Program-made: the position numbers and the translations under genes
Shown here: piece by piece, positions 12,066 through 23,891 of the stretch
How positions within the stretch are numbered: the first letter of the stretch is position 1
Layout of the letters: each line of letters begins with the position of its first letter
The notes under the pieces: generated by a model
What the model saw: only the letters and a program-made list of their open reading frames with translations
Told to the model about the DNA's origin: nothing
Database searches by the model: none
NCBI GenBank assembly: GCA_963556195.1
Contig: OY744532.1
Location: forward strand, 98,260,165-98,324,164
DNA: 64,000 nucleotides
Direction: 5' to 3'
Source: Sepiola atlantica
Lineage: Eukaryota > Mollusca > Cephalopoda > Sepiida > Sepiolidae

Positions 12066-13166
12066 ATGTACATTTTAGTTAGTAGGATTAATATATACTG
12101 TGTAATTATTTAGTTAGTAGGATTAATATATACTGTGTAATAATTTAGTTAGTAGGATTAATATATACTGCGTAATAATTTAGTTAGTAGGATTAATATA
12201 TACTGTGTAATAATTTAGTTAGTAGGATTAATATATACTGTGTAATAATTTAGTTAGTAGGATTAATATATACTGTGTAATAATTTAGTTAGTATGGTTA
12301 ATATATACTGTGTAATAATTTAGTTAGTAGGATTAATATATACTGTGTAATAATTTAGTTAGTAGGATTAACATATACTGTGTAATAATTAAGTTCGTAG
12401 TATTAATATATACTATGTAATAATTTAGTTAGTAGGATTAATATATACTGTGTAATAATTTAGTTAGTAGGATTAATATTTACTATGTAATAATTTAGTT
12501 AGTAGGATTAATATATACTGTGTAATAATTTAGTTAGTAGGATTAATATGTATACTGTGTAATAATTTAGTTAGTAGGATTAATATGTATACTGTGTAAT
12601 AATTTAGTTAGTAGGATTAATATATACTGTGTAATTATTTAGTTAGTAGGATTAATATATACTGTGTAATAATTCAGTGTGTAGGATTAATATATACTGT
12701 GTAATAATTTCGTTAGTAGGATTAATATATACTGTGTAATAATTTAGTTAGTAAGGTTTATATATACTGTGTAATATTTTAGTTAGTAGGATTAATATAT
12801 ACTGTGTAATATTTTAGTTAGTAGGATTAATATATACTGTGTAATAATTTAGTGTGAAGGATTAATATATACTGTGTAATAATTTCGTTAGTAGGATTAA
12901 TATATACTGTGTAATAATTTAGTTAGTAAGGTTTATATATACTGTGTAATATTTTAGTTAGTAGGATTAATATATACTGTGTAATATTTTAGTTAGTAGG
13001 ATTAATATATACTTTGTAATAATTTAGTTAGTTGGATTAATATATACTGTGTAATAATTTAGTTAGTAGGATTAATATATACTGTATAATAATTTAGTTA
13101 GTTGGATTAATATATACTGTGTAATAATTTAGTTAGTAGTATTAATATTTATTGTATAATAATAAG
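12066..13166. repeat. 35-bp minisatellite, ~31 units
   Basis: The unit contains tagttagtaggattaata followed by tatactgtgtaataatt and repeats every 35 bases across about 1.1 kb. Most units differ at 0-3 positions. Two blocks starting near 12675 and 12852 share the same series of five variant units, a higher-order duplication of about 177 bp. No coding role is apparent. Confidence 0.97.
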
Positions 13167-14128
13167 ATAACACCGAAAAAATGCAATTAATATATGATTT
13201 CTTCTGTCTTGGTTTATAAAAAAATATAATAATTACAAAAAAGTAGTTTATTATTATTCAATAGGATGCCTAAGGTGTTTGATGACCTTGGTTTTTCTAT
13301 TACAAAAATAATATTGCACTTTATATTTACTATATTTCAGAATTATCAATGGCGACCTCTATAGTTACACAACAATGAAGAGGAAGAGAGTAAGTGTGAC
13401 TCTAATTGCTAAATAGTGCAATTTACAAATAGAATCATATTTACACCTCGCTTGATTTTTCGTTCACAAAGTACGCAAAGAGATAAAGGCTTCAAGTTGA
13501 AAAGGTTCACCATAACCAAAACGTAAGAAACATTATAACCATACTGATAATATTGGAATCTCTAACGTTATGTGGCATGTAAAACAGAACTGTTATTGGA
13601 ATCTTAGACGATCCATGAAGTCGACTGTAAAAGGACACCGTGTGCCAGAAATAAACAATCTAAAATGTTAAAGACATAGACACAAGTCTTATATGATGAG
13701 TAACGCTAATTTTATGACAGAAAAGGATAAGGACACGTCTCACAAAACTGACAAAATGACAAAAATAGATGTAGAACCCTTTAATGTACATATCTGGATT
13801 CCTTGCCCCTCAGAATTTCAAATTTTCAACTGCTATGTATGGTGCGTTGTTGAGACATGGTTAATGAGCAGCCTCAATAGACTAATTAGTTCCTAAACGT
13901 CTCCATTGTAAATTCTCAACGTAAACAAAGACTACTTTTAGCATGTAGACAATTTATAACTGACATAAAAAATGTGGTCGGAGATAAAACACAATAAACT
14001 TAATTAAATTATAACGCAATATATGTATTTTAATTTTTAAAACATTTGGTTCGTATGAAGACCTTATTAAAGGTTTATAAGCGTCATTTTGTGTACGCAT
14101 GAATATGTCACATAATAGTTAGTATCAA

Positions 14129-14130
<2 letters not shown>
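13167..14130. other. no feature seen
   Basis: AT-rich sequence; the 67-residue plus-strand frame at 13693-13896 has no recognisable domain. Confidence 0.55.

Positions 14131-14200
<70 letters not shown>
14131..14200. repeat. (TA)n microsatellite
   Basis: About 35 TA units. Confidence 0.95.
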
Positions 14201-14207
<7 letters not shown>

Positions 14208-14739
14208 TAAACATATGGGTACATCATACCTCCAAAGATGTTATTAGGTTTAAGTTCGTAAAATGTCATCTTGCATATGCTGAACTTTTTCTGTGTTAAA
14301 CACATGTGTCTGTCTATATTGTTATAAGTATATTGTCATACAACAAATGGTATCTACTCATTAGACATTGGGGGAATCTTTTACAATAGCACTCAAACTT
14401 GCGAGTCGGGTTCAAAAAACGTTGTAGAACGTGGTAAAAAAAATGAATATGACACAAATAAATGCGACGTACGTCGAGACTGGAGATTTTCCTTGTTAGC
14501 TATTCCATTTGTCTGTATTTTTACAAAGGATAAATGGGGTTTTATTAGACATGAATAAAAAATAACATTTTCTGGCACGTCTTTTTACTGCAACAAAAAT
14601 GGCGTCGACAGACGGGTTCTCGTTATTTTTTTACCGCGACTCATAATCAAAGCGGCGTTTTTTTGTTTTTTTTTGGTTTGCATTCTTGAAATTACATTTT
14701 ATGAAACAAACATTTTAACGATCATTTTGGTTAGTGTTA
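14201..14739. other. no feature seen
   Basis: No supported gene or repeat. Confidence 0.55.
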
Positions 14740-15036
14740 GAGCTGGGGTAAGGTTTTAGGGTTAGGGCTGGAGTTAAGGTTTAGGGTTAGGACTGGAGTT
14801 AAGGTTTAGGGTTAGGGCTGGAGTTAGGGTTTAGGGTTAGGGCTGGAGTTAGGGTTTAAGGTTAGCGCTGGAGTTAGGGTTAAGGGTTAGGGCTGTAGTT
14901 AGGGTTTAGTGTTAGGGCTGGAGTTAGGGTTTAGGGTTAGGGCTGGAGTTAGGGTTAAGGGTTAGAGCTGTAGTTAGGGTTTAGTGTTAGGGCTGGAGTT
15001 AGGGTTTAGGGTTAGGGCTGGAGTTAGGGTTAGGGT
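14740..15036. repeat. 25-bp telomere-like minisatellite
   Basis: About 11-12 units of gctggagttagggtttaggg plus ttagg. Each unit contains two or three TTAGGG-like hexamers. TTAGGG is the usual molluscan telomere repeat, so this may be an amplified interstitial telomere-like sequence. The regular 25-bp period argues against a simple chromosome-end relic. Confidence 0.9.
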
Positions 15037-15585
15037 AAGGTATTTTTTAAAGAAACAAAGAAATGTAAACATATTTATATTAATTTTTATGCAAGAAACA
15101 ACAGGAAAAACATTACGGTGTGACGAATGAAAATAATATGTAAATAAAAGCACAATGACATGTAAATAAAAAGAAAATGATTTTATTCCTTTTGCTTAAA
15201 ATGTAGTTTTGTTTTGTTCTTTTGCTTAACTGAAAAATGAAAAATTGCGCTTTGAAAATGAGTCCAAGTAAAAATAAAATCAGCGAAAACGAGGTTGCAA
15301 ATTTTGAACGAGAAGCCACCATGTTTTCTTTCAAATTTCTGTACTATAAACATATCGATTTATAAAAAATAGCACTTTTAACGGATTATAATCATAAATA
15401 AATGTCACAGGTGTGTTCGAAATTCACTTTTATCGGCTTCGGTAACTTTTATTTGTTGTATATTTGTTTTTTCAGCGTTTTCGTTTGAGAGCTATTGTAA
15501 AAGATACCCGACATTGGTATATTACATACTGAGACCAATATATACACAAATTACACGATATAATATAAGTCTATAAAATAATGTA

Positions 15586-15590
<5 letters not shown>
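15037..15590. other. no feature seen
   Basis: AT-rich sequence with no supported frame or repeat. Confidence 0.55.
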
Positions 15591-15649
<59 letters not shown>

Positions 15650-15709
15650 ATTCTTGGTTTCATTTGGTAGAAAAAAGTCAAAATGAATGTTCTGTTATCT
15701 ATCTATCTA

Positions 15710-15779
<70 letters not shown>
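15591..15779. repeat. (TA)n and (CT)n-(TA)n arrays
   Basis: TA at 15591-15645; TATC/CT then TA at 15697-15779. Confidence 0.95.
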
Positions 15780-15783
<4 letters not shown>

Positions 15784-16335
15784 GAGGCAACATTTTTTCC
15801 TTAAGACACGTATTATTAAAAATAACCGACAATTTTTGTCTGGTTATTTTAGTATAGATCCCTTTAATTTTCCGGATTAAAATCTTAACTTCGGAAGAAA
15901 ATTGGCTGATGAAACTGCCGTAATGTACATGTTTGTCCAGAGTACTTTCTGACCCGTCTGGGTCCATCGTCAGTGGAATGATGACAAACAGGTAAAGACC
16001 TGGAGTAAGATTTATAATTAATTATGGCGGGAAAATTTAAACATGAAACTATATTTATTGGGTATCATAAGCATTTAAGTATATTAGTACTAGTGTTAAA
16101 ATTAATCTTGTTAATAGCAGGTTTTTTTTGTTTTAATGAGTAAAGCTTCTAGTATGTGGAGTTTTTGTGTATTAGTATTATGTTTTAAGATTTTAGTATT
16201 GTCTACGAGAAGTTTTCGGATTTGCGAGCGGGGACAGGAATGTTCATTAGTAAGGTGTCTAGCTATAGCACTATTATCGGATAGATGCATGGCCAACCTC
16301 CTGGACAGAGTCGTGGTGGTCGAGCCAAGACTCTA

Positions 16336-16341
<6 letters not shown>
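15780..16341. other. no feature seen
   Basis: Overlapping short frames occur on both strands with no domain. Contains ctgatgaaac at 15909, judged not to be a ribozyme (see rejected items). Confidence 0.5.

Positions 16342-16407
<66 letters not shown>
16342..16407. repeat. (TA)n microsatellite
   Basis: About 33 TA units. Confidence 0.95.
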
Positions 16408-16411
<4 letters not shown>

Positions 16412-16872
16412 GAGTTGGTTTATCTCCTATCTAATCAGTTCAGAAAACTAATGTAGCAAACACCTAAAAAATCAAAACTACCTATTCAGCCTTACCTCGA
16501 CTATGTTTCCAGCAACGTGCACATATTTTTAACATGTAAAATGAATTCCTATTATTTACCCCATAGTGCTAACTCTCCTAACTGCATGCCCCAAAGAGAG
16601 GGTAGCACGCAAATTTATCTCTATAAATGATTAACTCTTACACTACTCAGACACTGCTTTACAATTAATTTTCGAGGCAATGCGATCAACTTTCACCAAT
16701 TTCGAATATGTGTAATAGCTAATCAGCGATTAGGATGCATATGGATGAGACAAATGATATCCTGATCGCATCGTGCTTTTCCCGAGGTAAGTCATTTACA
16801 TACATTTACATACATACTTTCCCCCCATGAACACATCGTTTCATTATAAACATTTAATACACACTTCACAGC

Positions 16873-16874
<2 letters not shown>
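16408..16874. other. no feature seen
   Basis: No supported gene or repeat. Confidence 0.55.
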
Positions 16875-16945
<71 letters not shown>

Positions 16946-17151
16946 AATATTAGTTATTGTTTATTATCTATGTACGTATACGTTTCGTCCTTTTTCAATC
17001 GGGCCTCATCAGCATAGAGATATGACTATTCACTACCGGTCAAGCGATTCGAAACCCCGGACCTCAAGTATTTTTCAACTCCAGTCCGACGTCGCTAATC
17101 GCTGGGCCAATTGTAAACAGCGAATAAACTATGATAATTTTAACACTTTAA
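16875..17151 (-). mobile_element. tRNA-like hammerhead SINE, copy 1
   Basis: On the minus strand the element starts near 17151 (ttaaagtgttaaaattatca). It carries a Pol III A-box-like TGGCCCAGCGA (17109-17099, 10/11 to the consensus) and a B-box-like GGTTTCGAATC (17056-17046). A hammerhead ribozyme motif follows (17022-16966), then aataaacaataactaat and a (TA)n array (16943-16875). The plus-strand element at 32256-32464 matches over the whole length. A tRNA promoter plus hammerhead is the architecture known from the schistosome Sm-alpha SINE-like satellite; that relationship is inference. Confidence 0.85.
16966..17022 (-). ncRNA. hammerhead ribozyme motif (SINE copy 1)
   Basis: The core CTGATGA lies at 17012-17006 and GAAA at 16986-16983. 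Stem II is a GGCC/GGAC pairing with one G-A mismatch. Stem III is the palindrome ACGTATACGT, giving three pairs around a TATA loop or a dimer interface. The cleavage triplet is GTA. Stem I pairs CTATG with CATAG. All invariant core bases are present. The stem II mismatch may weaken activity. Confidence 0.8.
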
Positions 17152-17772
17152 CGGCGGCTTTGACGTCGAGGCATTCTACTTCTATTAAGGGAAGGAATTA
17201 TGCATCATAAGCAAGTGACGTCATGCTGTGTTAATACTACCAATTACAGTGCTCTACTATATATATATATTACGCACATTCAAATAAAATCCATCACCAA
17301 AACACCCAATTTCATTTCACATTTAGGACCCTGAAACCGGACATAAATAATTGACGCAAAAATAATATTTCGATAAACGAACGATTGATCAGATATTCAA
17401 CAGATAAGTATTTTTGTACTTTTTACAACTCTGATCGATCTTAGCATATCATAAAATATTACTGTTTTGATGTTTTTCACGTATCGTAAATAAATGACAT
17501 TATACGTTATTTAAGAGAAAGGTCCGGTAAAACATATTCCTATTTTTAATGTTATTTTTGTTTCTATGAGTAGGTTGTATAGACAGAACCTGATAAAACT
17601 GAATTATTAATTGGCTTACCTGCTGCAAAGGGAGATACGATGTTCCGGAGGCGGGTATAATACTCTTTCCTTAACAATGTGTACGAACGAGAATGGCAAC
17701 ACAGTGTAAAAAGAAATGAGGTTTGTGTTGTACAGTTTTTAGTTTTTGTACAGTTTCTTTTTAACTGTGACT
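17152..17772. other. no feature seen
   Basis: AT-rich sequence between the hammerhead SINE and a SINE tail fragment. Confidence 0.5.
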
Positions 17773-17850
17773 ATTTACTTTCTTCCCCACGAAAGAGTTA
17801 GACACGAGGTCGGTTACAAGTATGGGGAAAATCCAGCTGTTCAACAAATA
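17773..17850 (-). mobile_element. SINE 3'-tail fragment
   Basis: The minus strand reads accgacctcgtgtctaactc, then gtggggaagaaagtaaatag. This matches the 3' tail of the U2-headed SINEs and the SINE at 555-672. No head is recognisable. Confidence 0.5.
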
Positions 17851-18650
17851 TGTTCACCGGATTTACACAGAAATAAAAATCTTATCAGTCTAGATTGACA
17901 GAATAGATCAAGCGTCGAGCACAATAACTTAAACAACATATTTTTAAGATGAGGCAGAAATATATTTTACTTTACAGTTTCTACAATATAAAGTGGTGCA
18001 GAATGTGTGCTTATCGAGCAAAACTCAATAAAATCAGTGCTTCTACATTTTTTGAACCAGAAAAAAACTAAAACAGATATGAACAGAACAAACAGATCTT
18101 CTACATAATTTGAACTGACACCGTGAGATAACCGACTTTGGCTGAACTAATCTATAGGTTATGCTTAGTTTATGGTTAGTGTGATACAAAACGCCGAAAT
18201 TAAAACTCGAACACACAAATATAGTAGCCATCTTTTGGAAACTGAGACAATTTTTATTGTTGTTCAAGATGTGACCTATTTGCGTTCTGTCGGCTGTTAA
18301 ATTCATTATTTTATATTACCTCCGGGCAGCTCCAGGCTACGGCTCACGCTTGTTTAATAATAAAATTGTAATATTTATTAATTCCTAATATCACATAAGT
18401 TCAGCTCAACATGGTAACTTAGGTATGAAGCTGAAAGACCGAACTCAGACGAGTAAATACGGTGTATTCTTGACTTTTACTTGTGTTTATGAGTTTTACT
18501 TGTGTTTATGATTTAGATAAAATATGACTGAAGAGAGTCGTTAAGCAGTTTATGAATATATGAACAACTCAAGAAAACACTATATGTCTTCGTCTGGATC
18601 TGCTCTTCCAGCTAGAACTATTAGGTACCATGTTTATATAAACTCATGTA

Positions 18651-18657
<7 letters not shown>
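17851..18657. other. no feature seen
   Basis: No supported gene. The minus-strand frame at 18043-18306 has no recognisable domain. Confidence 0.5.
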
Positions 18658-18727
<70 letters not shown>

Positions 18728-18960
18728 CATAAATACTTATAGATCTACATACGTATATGTTTCATCCTTCCGGAATCAGCAGTGTAGAAGTAATTATTGA
18801 ATCCGCTCGCAGGACGCGTAACTCCGGAACACGAGTCAAGTTTTTACTCAAATTCCGACAGCTTAGCCTACGCGGACATAGTGAACAACAACATGAACGG
18901 GTAGGAGTTTAAAAGCTATAACACCGAGCTGGCAGTGTTAAATTTATGAAAGAACATGCA
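18658..18960 (-). mobile_element. diverged hammerhead-SINE copy 3
   Basis: On the minus strand, 18800-18725 reads gctgattccggaaggatgaa, then acatatacgtatgtagatct. This retains stem II, GAAAC and a tatacg stem III of the family but lacks the GA of CTGATGA. A (TA)n array (18658-18724) follows at the same position as in copy 1. A tRNA-like 5' part is only weakly visible further upstream. The ribozyme core is broken. Confidence 0.55.
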
Positions 18961-19051
18961 TTAAAACTATGATTTTGACGGCGGTGTTAATACTACTCAT
19001 TAGAGTGCGCAGCTTAGAATTAAGGGGCGCGGCGACAAATATCTATATAAA

Positions 19052-19052
<1 letters not shown>

Positions 19053-19121
<69 letters not shown>

Positions 19122-19149
19122 TATCTATGCCTCTCTCCCTCTCTCTCCG
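19053..19149. repeat. (CT)n microsatellite
   Basis: A CT run of about 80 bases with CTAT interruptions. Confidence 0.95.
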
Positions 19150-19409
19150 AAACAGTTACATGGTAAACAGCTGATGATCCCCGTGTTAATATTAGATGCT
19201 TACGTTAAGGTCTCCTGTTTTTGTTTCAGTTAGATACTTAATCCCCCTTTTTATTTTATTTACTTACTATTATATATTTTATTTATTTATGAATTTTCCA
19301 ACGAATGTTAAGTCTGCACTATTTTGGATTTAGTTAGTTTCTGTGGGAATTTAAACTGCATTTTATTTCTTTTTTTGTCTTTTTGTTTAAAATAACTATA
19401 AGCTACTTT

Positions 19410-19416
<7 letters not shown>

Positions 19417-19460
<44 letters not shown>

Positions 19461-19474
19461 GTATATATATATAT
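19417..19474. repeat. (TA)n microsatellite
   Basis: TA run with one CTG interruption. Confidence 0.9.
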
Positions 19475-21630
19475 GAAAGGTTCGAATGCAAAACGCGATA
19501 AACGCCACTTTCAAAATGCGAAGCTATACCGACAAAAGTGTGTCATTTAAACTCTCTCTAACACTCCAAACAATGTTTTACATGATGTGATATCCGCATA
19601 ATTTTTTTTTCTCCTTTCCCTTCAAATAAGCTTGATGTCGAAGTCTAGAATTGGTGTTTGTTGTTTTCTTGTTTACTTTCTTAATCTAAATAAATTGGAT
19701 TAGTTGCGTTTTGCAGTAGAACTATTCCTATATACATATATGTATGTATATTAAATAGAAGAACTCAAACCATGATGTCGGTTATATGTAAAAATTAATT
19801 TCATCTTCTTCACGACAGAATAGTCAGACGATAATAATAGCTGTCGACTCCACTACAGATATCAAAGGGAGGATAATGTGGGCAGATCATAAATTGTTGG
19901 CTTCTTTTCCTCTGAACCTGATGAAAGCCAACGCAAATCAAAGAAATGTTAGGTGACAATATTGATGATGCGTTTATGTGCTTAGTAGACAACCATTAGA
20001 CTTATTGGCAGCACAATTAAATGACAGATATAGGGGGTGTCTTGCTACATTCAATTGTCTTTTATTCTCATTTGGGTTCGTTTGACATTTCTCATTATCT
20101 CTCATTTGTTACTTCGATAAGTTTTTAGAAACAAACAAGCCCCTTCCAAGGGTTAATACTTGATTTCTCTATGGGTACATAAATATCCGAGTGTTCAGTT
20201 AAGATATTTACTACTTCTCAAATCTTTAGTTAGTAAAGCAGTGAAGAATATTTCTTTCCTTCTCTCAAATTGACCACTTAAGTATGTCATAGTTTATATT
20301 TGTTGTGATTTTAACTTGGTCTTGCTAGATTCCTGGACAAGAATTTATCAGGTCTGCTGGATCTATTACCCAACTTAGTGCTGTTATTTGAAGTAACACC
20401 ACTAGGAGCAGGTGAACTATTCCGTATATGCATCAATGTGTAACTATGCTAAGGGGATCTTATTTGAGATTCGAATACTATGCTATTTTGAATATTCGGT
20501 TAGAGTTTAGTTGTAAGGCGAACTATCCCTATGTTAGGGTATCCTTACAAACTCATGTACAGTGAGACCGAAAACCGTCGGGGATGCTGCGTTGTAGGCA
20601 TTCAAACTCTCTCTTAGAATAATGGTCTACATGTTTTCTCAAATCGATTGTGCATAGACTGTGAACTCGTTTTGTTGCCTTGTCCCAGTTAACGATTGCT
20701 GACTTTTTATTTAGAATCGAAGATTTCTTTTCAAATTGATTTCAGGCGCCGGAACGGTGTCAAACTTGCTATTTGCTGTCTCGATTCCCCTCACCACTTG
20801 AAATAGTTCCATCCAGTAGCCAGAAAAATACAAGTATTTTACTGACCAACTTTTACATGAATGGACGGATTTTAATTGATTTACATATAAACACACATAT
20901 TGGTCTTTATTATAAAGTGGAGGTTAATTTATATACATGTATTCATGAGGCTATCAAGTTAAACGAGAATCTCAGGACCTTAGTATGCCATGGTTAGATT
21001 TCCAATGTAAATGTGTTATTCAGCGACAAGGGTGAATTACATTTTAGAAGAATCTAATAATATCAAGACAGGACAAATTCCCACAAGAGGAAAAAAATCC
21101 GATCAATTTTCTTTATGACTGCTCATTCAGAACTAGAGACTAATTCGAAAAAAAAACTATCATGGAGAAAATAATAAAAAAAAACATCTTATAAACTTAA
21201 AATATAAAAAGACTTCCTTTTTTAACTAAGAGTAAAGCTTGACTTTTCAATACATGAATCTGTAACTAGATCTTCAGAATTTACGCTTTAATGTCTAAAT
21301 CATCTTCTCTCGTTAGAGAATATTAACATTGTATTACAATTCCAGCTCCTTTAGTCAATATTAGGAGGGAAACGGGTGGGGAAGTAAAAAAGTGATATAG
21401 TGTTATGAACCTAGTAAAAAATGGCATAGTAGTCTTCTTCATTCAGTCCCGGGCAACGTCGGGTCTTTCTGCCAGTGTGTTATATGGATCAGTTCCATTT
21501 CAACTCTAATTAAGAGTTTCAGAAATGTTTACTTTTGTCTAGATAAAGGATTATGAGTCACGTAAATATATATTTTCAATCCCAAATATAATAGAGAGTA
21601 TATCCTCTACTGAAGACCAATGTGTGTTTA

Positions 21631-21631
<1 letters not shown>
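19475..21631. other. no feature seen
   Basis: About 2.1 kb of more evenly composed sequence. Short frames at 19810-19992, 20711-20896 and 20773-20997 show no domain or splice-supported exon. Confidence 0.5.

Positions 21632-21691
<60 letters not shown>
21632..21691. repeat. (TA)n microsatellite
   Basis: About 30 TA units. Confidence 0.95.
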
Positions 21692-21695
<4 letters not shown>

Positions 21696-22956
21696 TCTGC
21701 GGGACTGGTGTGATCCAACCCTACTCTCTGGCATCCATTTTGGTGAATTATCTACACATACATATTTTTCTGTTGGTGTTTATTATTGTTTACAAATATT
21801 AAATAAATTATTTTTTTAAATCATCCAGACAACACACAAACAGCCAACACCACACTTGCTGTTATGTAATATTTTTAGAAAAATAAATAGTAAATCGCCC
21901 TACTTCGATTTATTATGTTTGTTTCTTTCCAGCGTACAACCTACTCGGCACTCTCTCTCTATATATATATATATATACTAAACAGGACGGGTAAAATTAG
22001 ATACTCGAATCATTGCAGCACATTTATGCCCCCCCCCCTTAAGAAGTGTAAAATGAAAAGATAATGAGACTAAACACCATGTCTCGAATAATTAGTCGAA
22101 TTATGATCAAAACGTGTTACATGATTTTGATTATGGAAAAAGTCTAATATGAAAGGTTTGAGCTTAAGGGGTCTTGAAAAACATTAAAAATTAAGGAATC
22201 TTGATTAATTGACTATGGATCAAATTCAATGCAAAGCTGATGTAGTCAAATTTTCAAATGAATTGGTTTTCACTGATTTTATTCCCCTAACAACTTCATA
22301 AAAAGTAAAAATAACTGAGATGTAACAAAAAAAAATTAATTGATGTCGAATATTTGTAGTTTAAATTTCACAAAAGTCAGAGTTATCTGGATTATCATAC
22401 AAACTTCAAACATATTTTACCCTCTTTCCATAAAAATAAATAACACAAAATATAGCCGACATTATGACCTCTTAAGCCTAGCAAATGTATTCTCAATTTA
22501 ATAAAGATCGCTTATTTGGTTTAAAAGTAAATTTCGTAGAAACGAATCTATTAACATATGCACACACCTAACATTATATAATAAAGTCTATTACGTAAGG
22601 TGAAGCTTTTTAAGATTTGCTTTCTAATAAAGGTATTTAGACTGTAAAAATATTTAAATTTTGATTGGTGAATATTTGAAATAAATAAGTTCATTTTCGT
22701 GAAGTAGTTGAATCTAGAGCAAAAGTTAGCCTGGTCAATACAAGATGGTTACCAGTTGGGAATACGAAGCGATGGATGCCAGTGAACGGCGACACCCTCT
22801 CTGCAAAGAACTACGAAGATATATACGCGACCGTGAACTGCTGTAAATTTAATATTCCCTAAGAACTTCATATTTCGGAGGAAGTCAGCTTAACCCTCCA
22901 TAGTGAATGGCATACCAGATACCAAGGAAATTCAAAAGCTTGCTATATCGAAGTAA
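21692..22956. other. no feature seen
   Basis: No supported gene. A short CT/TA run occurs at 21949-21976 and a C9 run near 22030. Confidence 0.5.
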
Positions 22957-22961
22957 CTAAT
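22957..22961. repeat. target-site duplication CTAAT (left)
   Basis: CTAAT immediately precedes the left LTR and is repeated at 28286-28290 after the right LTR. Five bases is typical of Ty3/gypsy integrases. Confidence 0.93.
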
Positions 22962-23180
22962 TGTTGTGGTTGCAAGGTTGAACAATAATTAGTGAGGAAT
23001 ACAATGAAGACGCAAACAACAAGGAGAATGCAATAATAAGTGTATTAAAGAAAAGGTATAGTTACAGTATGTACAAATGAAGGTGTCGAGTCAGAGAGTC
23101 TTGGTGGGAGGACATGTACGCTCTTCGGCGTCACTTCCGGTGGCATTTAGGTAACACACACTAAGGCCAACCTAGGCTTG

Positions 23181-23190
23181 CTATTTATAG
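23181..23190 (-). promoter_or_regulatory. LTR TATA box
   Basis: CTATAAATAG on the minus strand. The 5' LTR copy at 28231-28240 reads CTATAAATGG, so the TATAAAT core is intact in both. Confidence 0.7.
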
Positions 23191-23207
23191 TGTAACGTTA
23201 TTCGTAT

Positions 23208-23215
23208 ATGCAAAT
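23208..23215 (-). promoter_or_regulatory. octamer motif ATTTGCAT in U3
   Basis: An exact match to the POU/Oct-factor octamer, 18 bases upstream of the TATA box. Also present at 28258-28265 in the 5' LTR. Function is inferred from the motif only. Confidence 0.45.
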
Positions 23216-23235
23216 GAGTGGTTGCCACCACAACA

Positions 23236-23245
23236 CCCCCCTCCC
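23236..23245 (-). promoter_or_regulatory. polypurine tract
   Basis: GGGAGGGGGG on the minus strand abuts the 3' LTR, the expected position for plus-strand DNA priming. Confidence 0.9.
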
Positions 23246-23267
23246 AAGATTTGAAGTCACACAGATT

Positions 23268-23879
23268 TCAATATCTTTTTCTTTTTGGGTTTACCATCAA
23301 TGGTTCATTAAATTTTCTTTTCCTACCTGATCTTCGGGGTTCAGGTGTATATTGAGGCGGTTCCAAATTAAAGGATTCGTATATGATATCTATGGTTTCC
23401 TCCTCTTCGACTGTTGTCGTATAATCATCATCTTGGATATGACGTTTTTTTATCTGATTTAGGTGCCTTTTATGTATACTCTGTGGACCTTTAATCATAT
23501 ATGTACAATCACCAATGCGTTTATCCACTACTCCACATTCCCAGTAAGATGTGTTATTCTTGTAGCACTTAAAATATACTCGATCTCCCGAGTTATATTT
23601 CTTTCTTCTCGTGCGTGTAGTGTTTCGGATAATTGCCTGTCTTGGCAACAGTTTATCAAACGCTGATTTTATCTTTCTGGCAAACATTAGATCAGCTGGT
23701 GATATATTTGATGGTGTACTAGGATGTGGTGTGATCCTATAAACTTGCAAGAATTGTTGCAAAGCTTTTTCTGTTGGTGTTCCAATGGATTTCTTTAACG
23801 CTCGTTTTAGCGTGTCCACGAACCTTTCCGCAAGGCCGTTCGACCTTGGATGATACGGCGGAGTCGTGATGTGTTTCAC
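23268..23879 (-). pseudogene. integrase C-terminal part of pol
   Basis: 203 residues in the same frame as the RNase H-integrase segment, separated by a TGA stop (23892-23894) and four codons. The segment starts at a GTG, so it is not an independent gene. It holds the catalytic Glu in SNGLAERF (E18). Counting through the stop, 35 residues separate E18 from the second catalytic Asp, exactly the D,D35E spacing, so the TGA is a point nonsense change and not an indel. Downstream are a chromatin/DNA-binding GPY/F-like module (about residues 90-145, YFKCYKN to HLNQIKKRH) and a basic tail rich in Arg and Lys. Confidence 0.92.
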
Positions 23880-23891
23880 TCGGAACGTGTC

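Larger units (their letters stand above)
22962..23235 (-). repeat. 3' LTR (274 bp)
   Basis: It begins TGTTGTGG and ends CCACAACA, a perfect 8-bp terminal inverted repeat. It differs from the other LTR only at 23182 (T) versus 28232 (C), inside the region just downstream of the TATA box. No AATAAA signal is visible on the minus strand. Confidence 0.96.

Noticed and set aside
15905..15940. ggctgatgaaactgcc, ribozyme-like string
   Set aside because: No stem II space between CTGATGA and GAAAC and no stem I.
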